DNA from: Candidatus Bathyarchaeota archaeon
GTDB lineage: Archaea > Thermoproteota > Bathyarchaeia > Bathyarchaeales > Bathyarchaeaceae
DNA length: 11,843 nucleotides
Direction of reading: 5' to 3'
NCBI GenBank assembly: GCA_026014605.1
Contig: JAOZIC010000120.1
Span: forward strand, 1 to 11,843
Shown here: positions 6,187-11,616 of the stretch, one piece after another
Layout of the letters: the number at the start of each line of letters is the position of its first letter
Numbering within the stretch: the first letter of the stretch is position 1
Notes under the pieces: model-generated
What the model was told of the DNA's origin: nothing
What the model saw: only the letters and a program-made list of their open reading frames with translations
Database searches by the model: none
Program-made: the position numbers and the translations under genes

Positions 6187-7143
6187 TCAATTGGCTTGAA
6201 GTCCAACCTTCAGGTTTTGCAAGTTCTGTTCTTGCTGCCCAAAATAGTCAAGGCCGTCCATGTTGCCAAGCATAAAATAAAGTGTAAGTATCTGAACGTC
6301 TTGACCTGTTAAACGTTCCAGCTCATTTTTGAGGGTCTGCGCAGACTCGGTAGAGTAAACAGGGTTCACGTACACCACATAAGTTTCATGTTCCACCATA
6401 ATATCAACAAGGTCCGCATAAGCAGACGCACTGGGCTGCTCATCCGCCGAAATACCAATAACACCGTGCTGCTCAAAACTGTACCGCCAAGCAAGATAAC
6501 CAAACGCAGAATGTGCAACAATAATCTGGTTTTTTCCTTTTGTTGAAAGAGCAGTCATGTAGTTGTTGTCTAGTTGTTCCAGTTTTTCTTGCAGGACTTC
6601 CCAATTTTCAGTGTAATAATCTGTATTATCGGGGTCTTTTTCGATAAATGCTTCGTAAATGTTTTGAGCCTGCTGTTTTGCAACAAACGGGCTTACCCAC
6701 GTGTGAGGATCATATGACCCTTCATGTTCGTGTTCATGAGTGTGTTCACCGTTTTCTTGGTGGGTTTCTAAAAGTTCAACACCTTCTGTGGTTTCTACAA
6801 TAATTTTGTTACTTGAGTCGATTGTGGGAAGCAAATCTTCTTCAAACCAGTGGTCTAACGAAGCACCATTGTAGAGTATAACATCGGCATCATCTACCTC
6901 TAAAATGTCTGAGGGCGAAGGTTGCCAGTTATGAACTTCGGTGTTGTCTGGAATAAGTTGCTGTACCGCTACTTTTTCTTGTCCTATTTGCTCTGCAAAG
7001 AATGCTAGAGGATAAAATGTGGCTACGACTTTGAGTTTTCCTGTGTTTGACTCGGTTTTGGGTAGATACATGGCGGTTGCGACTGCTGCTGTTAGAATTG
7101 TTGCAGTTACGGCAAGTGTGAAGATTTTTTGGCGTTTGTTCAT
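6187..7143 (-). CDS. znuA: Metal-binding lipoprotein-like substrate-binding protein of the ZnuA family (cluster A-1)
   Basis: The extracytoplasmic metal-binding component, 318 residues. It starts with a basic/hydrophobic segment (MNKRQKI, then residues 8-26) and no lipobox cysteine, so it is probably held by an uncleaved membrane anchor or secreted. Expected ligands are visible: H71 in TEVHNWQPSP, H147 in DPHTWVSP, and H211 in VAHSAFGYLAWRY. A His/Glu-rich loop (128-140, HQENGEHTHEHEH) precedes the second ligand, a feature of Zn-type members. His rather than Glu at the third position favours zinc over manganese. The late LDPLG motif holding the fourth (Asp) ligand in many relatives reads LYFMLG. 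The start has GGAAG four bases upstream. The divergent nikR-like gene suggests metal-responsive control, and nickel is a possible alternative substrate. Confidence 0.93.
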   Translation of the reverse strand: MNKRQKIFTLAVTATILTAAVATAMYLPKTESNTGKLKVVATFYPLAFFAEQIGQEKVAVQQLIPDNTEVHNWQPSPSDILEVDDADVILYNGASLDHWFEEDLLPTIDSSNKIIVETTEGVELLETHQENGEHTHEHEHEGSYDPHTWVSPFVAKQQAQNIYEAFIEKDPDNTDYYTENWEVLQEKLEQLDNNYMTALSTKGKNQIIVAHSAFGYLAWRYSFEQHGVIGISADEQPSASAYADLVDIMVEHETYVVYVNPVYSTESAQTLKNELERLTGQDVQILTLYFMLGNMDGLDYFGQQEQNLQNLKVGLQAN

Positions 7144-7178
7144 GTTGCTTCCTTGGTTTATTATTATACAACAAGCAG

Positions 7179-7208
7179 TTTATTAAATTTTTTATAAAAG
7201 TTAATAAA
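7179..7208. promoter_or_regulatory. Inverted repeat straddling the probable znuA TATA box (candidate NikR operator)
   Basis: TTTATTAA (7179-7186) and TTAATAAA (7201-7208) are perfect 8-base arms 14 bases apart. Trimmed to the classical form they read TTATTA-N16-TAATAA, the same half-site size and spacing as the E. coli NikR operator. The spacer contains, on the minus strand, TTTTATAA (complement of 7192-7199), a good TATA box for znuA with a start expected near 7170. A protein bound here would block TBP. The sequence is AT-rich, which raises the chance of coincidence. Confidence 0.5.
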
Positions 7209-7221
7209 ATACGCTTAAGTA

Positions 7222-7236
7222 TAACATATAATGTTA
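7222..7236. promoter_or_regulatory. Second dyad TAACAT-ATA-ATGTTA in the nikR promoter
   Basis: A perfect 6-3-6 inverted repeat centred at 7229, 25 bases before the nikR ATG. It covers the AT-rich element (AACATATAAT) that would serve as TATA box for nikR. If so, transcription begins within a few bases of the ATG. It is centred about 35 bases from the first dyad. Confidence 0.4.
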
Positions 7237-7253
7237 ATAACTTGGTGCGTTGC

Positions 7254-7649
7254 ATGGCCATCATAAGCGTTTCAGTTCCAGAAAAACTTCTGGAACAAGT
7301 AGAAGTATCGATTAAAAATCAGGGATTCGCAAACCGATCAGAAATCATCCGGCAATCGTTACGGTCATTTCTTACAGAAACCAGAAGCCTCAAAGAACTA
7401 GAAGGCGAAGTCGCGGCGTCAATAACCATAATATACGAGCGCGAAACCCCAAAAGGGCAAGTTTCTGAAATACACCACAGTTTTGGCGACATAATTTCAA
7501 CATTTCTTCACGCCCACATTGACGAAAACTACTGCCTAGAAGTAATAGTTGTAAAAGGAGCTGCACAAGCACTCCGAAAACTAGTGGATGCGCTTAGAAG
7601 CAACGAACAAATTACTCAGATCAAAGTGTCTGTGATGCGAACGCATTAA
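7254..7649 (+). CDS. nikR: NikR-type nickel-responsive ribbon-helix-helix regulator
   Basis: This 131-residue protein has two domains. Residues 1-46 are the ribbon-helix-helix DNA-binding domain (ISVSVPEKLLEQVEV, then NRSEIIRQSLRSFL). Residues 52-131 are the ACT-like tetramerisation and nickel domain. The four nickel ligands of E. coli NikR (H76, H87, H89, C95) are all present with identical spacing: H75 in IHHSF, H86 and H88 in LHAH, and C94 in ENYCLEV. The start is the ATG at 7254, because GGTG lies six bases upstream; the longer frame from the TTG at 7242 would swallow that site. It is divergent from znuA, 110 bases apart, so it most likely controls the importer and itself. NikR acts in the cytoplasm as a tetramer that binds DNA when loaded with Ni. 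A stretch of oligo-T follows. Confidence 0.94.
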   Translation: MAIISVSVPEKLLEQVEVSIKNQGFANRSEIIRQSLRSFLTETRSLKELEGEVAASITIIYERETPKGQVSEIHHSFGDIISTFLHAHIDENYCLEVIVVKGAAQALRKLVDALRSNEQITQIKVSVMRTH

Positions 7650-7650
7650 G

Positions 7651-7692
7651 ATTTTTTGTTTGCAGGGTTTGTTTTTTGGCTTTTGCTCGGAT
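7651..7692 (+). terminator. Oligo-T terminator after nikR, in a long T-rich noncoding stretch
   Basis: Runs of six Ts (7652-7657 and nearby) begin right after the nikR stop, and T-rich sequence continues to about 7830. The interval 7650-7926 (277 bases) has no convincing gene. The open frame in it encodes a Phe/Val/Leu-rich string that simply mirrors the T-richness and has no ribosome binding site. The end of the interval holds a small dyad (AGATT-CGC-AATCT, 7843-7855) and the larger one listed next. Confidence 0.5.
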
Positions 7693-7856
7693 TTTTTATG
7701 TTTTTGTAGTTAGTTTTTCGGTTTTTGTGCTGTTTTTCTTTTTGCGGGGGCGGCTAAATTGTACTGATTTTTGTTGGTTTTTAGTAATTTTTTGTTTTGT
7801 TATTGATGTTTCTGATGTATTTGATGTTAAGAGTGCCAATATAGATTCGCAATCTT

Positions 7857-7878
7857 TATTAAGTCATATGTCTTAATA
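7857..7878. promoter_or_regulatory. 22-bp dyad upstream of the small-protein/pilin unit
   Basis: TATTAAGTCATATGTCTTAATA is an almost perfect palindrome: ten of eleven base pairs match, the only mismatch being T7864/T7871. It lies 69 bases before the next start and covers the AT-rich TTTATTAA, the best TATA candidate here (expected start near 7886). An operator for a dimeric regulator is the simplest reading; the regulator is unknown. No T-run follows, so it is not a terminator. Confidence 0.5.
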
Positions 7879-7947
7879 CACAAGATACTGGGTGGGGCGC
7901 AGAGAAACTGCTTCTACACAGAATAAATGAATGAAGGAATGAATGAA

Positions 7948-8190
7948 ATGAAAAATACTAAACCTATCGGAGATAAGGATGAGCCATTTTTCTACATGGC
8001 TTTTGTACTTAAAGGTACGTCCGATCAATATCTAGACTTGCTAAAATATGCAAAAAAGCAGAATGGCGCAAAAATAATCTACCAAAACAGATCACTCACA
8101 TACCTATACATCTCCAACGAGGACCCAACAAAAAGCAAACAGGCGGTCCCTGAATTTACTGCGGAGCAGAATTTTTCAAAAAAACTATAG
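7948..8190 (+). CDS. Unrecognised small protein (80 residues) upstream of a pilin-like gene
   Basis: Three in-frame ATGs occur (7927, 7939, 7948) in a GAATGAAT-rich stretch. I prefer 7948 because AGGA (7935-7938) lies nine bases upstream; the longest form would be 87 residues. The protein has a strand-helix-strand pattern: EPFFYMAFVLKG, then SDQYLDLLKYAKKQNG, then KIIYQNRSLTYLYISNED. A charged, likely disordered tail follows. It has no signal peptide or transmembrane helix. The stop overlaps the GGGGGTG ribosome binding site of the next gene, so the two are co-transcribed. The family is not recognised. A cytoplasmic accessory role for the pilin-like partner is possible but is inference from position alone. 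Confidence 0.7.
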   Translation: MKNTKPIGDKDEPFFYMAFVLKGTSDQYLDLLKYAKKQNGAKIIYQNRSLTYLYISNEDPTKSKQAVPEFTAEQNFSKKL

Positions 8191-8202
8191 GGGGGTGTCT
8201 GA

Positions 8203-8769
8203 ATGAGGAAACTTCTAAAGAATAAAAAAGCGCTGAGTACTGCCGTAGCAAGCCTGATTCTTCTGGTCGCTGCAGTATTGTTGGCTGGAGTAGGCTCAAC
8301 ATTCGCGCTTAACATCGCAGGAACAAGGATTCAGCAAGAGAACATGTATCTGTCAAACGTTGCTGTATGGTACAAAAACACAACATGTTCGCTTGGTAGC
8401 ATGCTGGTAACCAACACTGGTGAAACAGACGTAGTACTTAGTAAAGTCACTATCAAAGGACAAGAAAGCACATGGAACGGAACAGAAACTTTCGTACTTT
8501 ATACTAAGGTCGAAGGTGTTCTATCGGCTAACGTTGAATATGTCTCAAACTTCAACCAGACAGGTTCCAATCAGCTGACACTTGACGATGTGACCTACGA
8601 CTTCACTGTGGTTTCAGAAAACTTGATTCTGCAGCCAGGATGGACAATGTTGTTCTTTATCGTCAACCCCGGAAACATGATAGTTTACGACGTCGGTAGG
8701 CCTGTTCGTGTTACAATCTCCACTGGTCAATCACTATACGCTACTGAAACAATCGTAAAAGCAGTATAA
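8203..8769 (+). CDS. Archaellin/type IV pilin-like secreted protein (class III signal peptide)
   Basis: This 188-residue protein has the archaeal pilin N-terminus: a short basic leader (MRKLLKNKKA), then a hydrophobic stretch (residues 11-36) that begins LSTAVASLILLVAAVLLAGVG. Prepilin peptidase would be expected to cut near A10/L11. After that comes an extracellular beta-rich domain with three N-glycosylation sequons (N59-T-T, N92-G-T, N118-Q-T). The length is close to archaellins and FlaG/FlaF-like proteins, but the globular part does not let me name one. The start has a strong GGGGGTG five bases upstream. No assembly ATPase or membrane platform gene is in the window. It could be an orphan pilin, a minor archaellum/pilus subunit or another membrane-anchored surface protein. 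A strong hairpin follows. Confidence 0.82.
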   Translation: MRKLLKNKKALSTAVASLILLVAAVLLAGVGSTFALNIAGTRIQQENMYLSNVAVWYKNTTCSLGSMLVTNTGETDVVLSKVTIKGQESTWNGTETFVLYTKVEGVLSANVEYVSNFNQTGSNQLTLDDVTYDFTVVSENLILQPGWTMLFFIVNPGNMIVYDVGRPVRVTISTGQSLYATETIVKAV

Positions 8770-8794
8770 GGCAAGTCACGAATGCATTATACTT

Positions 8795-8820
8795 CAAGAG
8801 GACGCAAGGTCCTCTTGTTT
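8795..8820 (+). terminator. Hairpin terminator after the pilin-like gene
   Basis: A perfect 9-base stem CAAGAGGAC (8795-8803) / GTCCTCTTG (8809-8817) with a GCAAG loop, followed by TTTTCCC. It is 25 bases past the pilin stop and is the most stable hairpin I see in the window. The gene at 8891-9304 converges on it from the other side. Confidence 0.65.
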
Positions 8821-8890
8821 TCCCATTTTTGTTTATTTCTTTTAAAAAATTTGGATTTTTAGAAACTGGTTAGATTTAAACAAGAAATAC

Positions 8891-9304
8891 TTAGTAGATG
8901 TAGTTCAAGTCTGAATCTTTCTTCGAACTTTTTTCTTCGCTTGTACTTATTATGGCTTCACCCCACATTAGTACCCAACTGTCTGCTCCGGGGGTTTCTC
9001 TGGACATTATGATTTTGTTGAACCCTGCTTCTTTTGCTCGTTTGCGTTGGGTTAGCAGGTTTTGTAGTAGTTGTTCGCTCCAGTTGCACAGGATATATGC
9101 TTGATTGTTTTCTGCGTCTACTGCAAGAATGCGGAAGAAGTAGTCTCCGATTGGTATTTCTTTGATTTGGCAGGTGTCGTCGGTTTTTTGTATGATTTCT
9201 ATTGTGTGTACAATGACGCTGGTGTCGTCTGATTTGATGATTAGGTAGAAGTCGTCGCCTACGAATGTGCTTGCGAAGTCCTTCATTAGCTGTAGGTTTT
9301 CCAT
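8891..9304 (-). CDS. Unrecognised 137-residue protein divergent from ftsZ
   Basis: A soluble-looking alpha/beta protein. Strands (DDFYLIIKS, SVIVHTIEII) are followed by CQIKEIPIGDYFFRILAVDAENNQAYILC, then an amphipathic helix (LLQNLLTQRKRAKEAG), a short IIMSRE strand, a WVLMWGEAII strand and a Ser/Lys/Glu-rich disordered tail. No signal peptide, membrane segment or catalytic motif stands out, and I cannot name the family. The ATG start has AGG eight bases upstream. A TATA-like GATATATT (complement of 9364-9371) lies about 60 bases before the start. The promoter region is shared with ftsZ and contains a 15-bp dyad, so the two genes may be co-regulated; a role in division is speculation. Confidence 0.75.
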   Translation of the reverse strand: MENLQLMKDFASTFVGDDFYLIIKSDDTSVIVHTIEIIQKTDDTCQIKEIPIGDYFFRILAVDAENNQAYILCNWSEQLLQNLLTQRKRAKEAGFNKIIMSRETPGADSWVLMWGEAIISTSEEKSSKKDSDLNYIY

Positions 9305-9391
9305 TGTATTCGCCTAGGTTTGTTACGATGGTCTTGAGATTTAACATGCATTTCTGTTTTTGAAATATATCAATTTTCGATGTATGCGTTG

Positions 9392-9406
9392 TGTTACTTT
9401 GTAACA
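9392..9406. promoter_or_regulatory. Dyad TGTTAC-TTT-GTAACA between the 9304 gene and ftsZ
   Basis: Perfect 6-base arms, flanked by a nearly concentric second pair TATGC (9383-9387) / GCATA (9410-9414). It sits upstream of both divergent TATA elements, in the position of a shared operator or activator site. A further TGTTAC half-site is at 9321-9326, and a separate perfect palindrome GTCTTAAGAC is at 9423-9432 just before the ftsZ TATA box. Confidence 0.4.
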
Positions 9407-9437
9407 GATGCATATATCTTGAGTCTTAAGACGTAAT

Positions 9438-9447
9438 ACTTATATCT
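9438..9447 (+). promoter_or_regulatory. Probable ftsZ promoter (TATA box)
   Basis: ACTTATATCT, preceded by CGTAAT, has the same ACTTATAT core as the lrp promoter. The expected transcription start is near 9469, leaving a leader of about 36 bases that contains the GGAG ribosome binding site at 9495-9498. Confidence 0.55.
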
Positions 9448-9504
9448 CCCGTCAACCTTGTTAATCACAATAAAACAAAATATGTTCATGGGATGGAGAC
9501 TCAA

Positions 9505-10599
9505 ATGTCACAAACAACAAACGAAATGAAAGATTTGGAAAGACAATTGGTTCTCGCGCGTGCCAACATGCGTGCAGATCAAGAAAAACTAGAGCAACTG
9601 GCAGCAGCTTCAAAACCCAAAGTCATGGCGGTAGGCATTGGCGGAGCAGGCTGTAACATCATATCTTGGGTAAAACAAGAAGGTGTTACCGGGGGAAGAC
9701 TAATTTCTGTAAACACTGACGCAAATCACCTTAGCATTAGCGAAGCCGACAGACGAATTTTGATAGGCGAAAAAACATGCAAAGGCCTCGGATGTGGAGG
9801 ATACCCAAAAGTCGGCGAACAAGCAATGAACGAAAGCATCAAAGACGTTTTCGCTGAAATTGAACTATCAAACATCACATTCCTAGTCGCTGGTCTCGGT
9901 GGCGGAACCGGAACCGGAGGCATTGTTGAACTCGCAAGGCAACTACGCAAAAAATTTGAAAACGATCAAACTCCACGCCTAGTTGTAGGAGTAGCCACAT
10001 TACCATTCAAGATCGAAACTGCAAGAATGGAAGCAGCAAAAGATGCAATTCAGCAACTAAAACAGTACTGTGACACCGTAGTAATTATCGACAACGACCG
10101 ACTCAACCACCTCGCAGGAAACTTACCTTTCCAACAAGCACTGGGTGTAGCAAACACAACCATTGGCAAATTCGTCAAAGGTGTAACAGAAACCATCACT
10201 AGTGCAAGCTTGATTAACCTGGACTATGCTGACCTACGAGCAATCATGCACGAAGCTGGACTTGCCTCAATTGGTATTGGCACCGGAAAGGACGATGGCA
10301 AAGTAGAACACGCAGTCGAACGCGCAATCAACGAACGCCTGCTTGACGTCGAAGATATCACAAAAGCTCGCGGTGTATTGATACACATCGCAGGTGGAGA
10401 AGACATGACCCTCGAAGAAGTTCACAGCGGAGGAGACCTAATCAAACGATACATGCCACCAAACACAAAGATCATCTGGGGAGCAAAAGTCGATCCGAAC
10501 CTGAAGGGCAAAGCCTCTGTAATGGTTGTTATCACTGGTGTAGACAGCGCCTTCCTCAAAGAGCAGAAGAAGAAAGGCCGCTTCAAACTACCCTGGTAA
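9505..10599 (+). CDS. ftsZ: Cell-division GTPase FtsZ
   Basis: A tubulin-superfamily GTPase that polymerises into the division ring at the cytoplasmic membrane. Visible marks are the nucleotide-site GIGGAGCN (44-51), NTDANHL (70-76), the GTP signature GGGTGTG (132-138), VATLPF (163-168), and the T7 synergy loop NLDYADLRAIM (238-248), whose acidic residues D240 and D243 drive hydrolysis on the next subunit. This is true FtsZ rather than CetZ. The start is the ATG at 9505 (364 residues): GGAG lies six bases upstream, and the longer frame from 9493 has no such site. Residues 7-35 form a charged heptad-like helix, an N-terminal extension before the core. The C-terminus is very short: KEQKKKGRFKLPW, a basic patch plus an aromatic end. 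This is probably the partner-binding tail that in archaea contacts SepF. It is monocistronic, with a hairpin terminator after it. Confidence 0.96.
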   Translation: MSQTTNEMKDLERQLVLARANMRADQEKLEQLAAASKPKVMAVGIGGAGCNIISWVKQEGVTGGRLISVNTDANHLSISEADRRILIGEKTCKGLGCGGYPKVGEQAMNESIKDVFAEIELSNITFLVAGLGGGTGTGGIVELARQLRKKFENDQTPRLVVGVATLPFKIETARMEAAKDAIQQLKQYCDTVVIIDNDRLNHLAGNLPFQQALGVANTTIGKFVKGVTETITSASLINLDYADLRAIMHEAGLASIGIGTGKDDGKVEHAVERAINERLLDVEDITKARGVLIHIAGGEDMTLEEVHSGGDLIKRYMPPNTKIIWGAKVDPNLKGKASVMVVITGVDSAFLKEQKKKGRFKLPW

Positions 10600-10622
10600 A
10601 CACGCCAAAAACAAATCTGGTG

Positions 10623-10665
10623 GGAACCTTAACGGTTCCTTAACTACCATTTTTTCTTTTATTTT
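10623..10665 (+). terminator. Hairpin plus T-run after ftsZ
   Basis: GGAACC (10623-10628) / GGTTCC (10634-10639) forms a 6-base stem with a 5-base loop, 23 bases past the ftsZ stop. It is followed by an oligo-T tract at 10650-10665. Confidence 0.6.
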
Positions 10666-10684
10666 AAGACCTAAATTATGATAC

Positions 10685-10698
10685 GAAATGTTTTTAAG
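10685..10698 (+). promoter_or_regulatory. Probable promoter of the 10755 gene (BRE/TATA)
   Basis: GAAATG followed by TTTTTAAG repeats the BRE/TATA layout of the glnA promoter. The expected start is near 10720, giving a leader of about 35 bases. Confidence 0.5.
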
Positions 10699-10754
10699 CC
10701 AATCATTTTGATTAAGCACATATACCAAACAAGAATAAAAAGGCAAGGTACTCT

Positions 10755-11615
10755 TTGGTTTTCTTCAGACATTTAACGAAAAGCGCTTTGGTTCATTACC
10801 AGAGTTTGGGCCATTTTGATGAACATTTGGTAAGTTTGTATTCTCTTGCTTACGGTAAGCCCTACATCTACAAAGACACATACTTTGCTTACTTCGACAA
10901 ATTCAGTAAAATTTTGCACATCAGCTTTTTTGAGTTAACAGAAAGCGAAAACAAGTTCTCTTGTATCCAAGAGGCAACAAAGCATTTCAAACCAGAAAAA
11001 CTGGTAATCACGGCTCCTCATGAACTGCCTCAAACAATCGGCAACTTCGTTTGTGTTGAAGTAAACAAAGACACTGACTACCAAATCTATGTTCCAGACT
11101 TTGACGAAACCATGGGTGGGGCAAAATTCAAGGATGCCCGTTATCGTGTTCATAACGCCCAAAAACGAGGTTATACCCTAGAAATCAGTAAAAAGATGAC
11201 TCCTGCGCACTTTCACTTGATTGCACAGCATGAGCACTCTAAGCGTCTTGACCTTTATGACCGTCAGTTGTATTTTGCGATACTGGATTATGTACGAAAA
11301 TTCAAGTCTCCTGTTTTGTTTAATGTTGTCTGTGACGAAACCTTGTTGGGTTTTGATTTAATCGACTTTCTTGGAGACACAATGACTGTTCCTCTTGGGT
11401 TTTATACTGATGCGCCGTCGATTTCAGATTTTATCATGCATAACGAAGTCAATTATGCAAAACAGAAGGGCTTTAACTGGCTTGATTTGGGTTGGGCATG
11501 TAACTTGGGTATTGCAGAATTCAAGAAAAAGTGGACCGCTATTCCAAGATTTGATATTTGGGGCTACGAGTACGTTAACAAAGCGTTAACGCCCGTTAAA
11601 CTGGAGAAGCACTGA
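10755..11615 (+). CDS. GNAT-fold protein resembling FemAB/DUF2156 aminoacyl- or acyltransferases
   Basis: This 286-residue protein has a poorly defined first half (to about residue 120). Its second half ends in a block typical of the FemAB/DUF2156 branch of the GNAT superfamily: VPLGFYTDAPSISDFIMHNE, then YAKQKGFNWLDLGWAC and GIAEFKKKWTAIPRFDIWGYEY. There, a strand ending in DLG followed by GLxxFKxKW is the usual signature. Members transfer acyl or aminoacyl groups to peptides, lipids or polyamines; the substrate here is unknown. The start is TTG at 10755, supported by AAGG six bases upstream; no ATG lies nearby in frame. It has its own promoter and is followed after one base by another GNAT gene, so the pair forms an operon. 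A link to the flippase-like gene, whose family includes MprF-type lipid aminoacylation proteins, is tempting but only inferred. Confidence 0.75.
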   Translation: MVFFRHLTKSALVHYQSLGHFDEHLVSLYSLAYGKPYIYKDTYFAYFDKFSKILHISFFELTESENKFSCIQEATKHFKPEKLVITAPHELPQTIGNFVCVEVNKDTDYQIYVPDFDETMGGAKFKDARYRVHNAQKRGYTLEISKKMTPAHFHLIAQHEHSKRLDLYDRQLYFAILDYVRKFKSPVLFNVVCDETLLGFDLIDFLGDTMTVPLGFYTDAPSISDFIMHNEVNYAKQKGFNWLDLGWACNLGIAEFKKKWTAIPRFDIWGYEYVNKALTPVKLEKH

Positions 11616-11616
11616 T

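Noticed and set aside
7144..7264. 111-residue minus-strand frame overlapping the znuA start and the nikR promoter
   Set aside because: Arg/Asn/Ser-rich shadow of znuA in another frame; it crosses the divergent promoters.
7676..7876. 66-residue Phe/Val-rich open frame after nikR
   Set aside because: No ribosome binding site; composition follows directly from the T-rich DNA, and the frame runs into the palindrome and promoter of the next unit.
8958..9413. 151-residue minus-strand frame overlapping the 8891-9304 gene
   Set aside because: Arg/His/Thr-rich frame-shifted shadow; the 8891-9304 frame has ordinary protein composition and a usable start.
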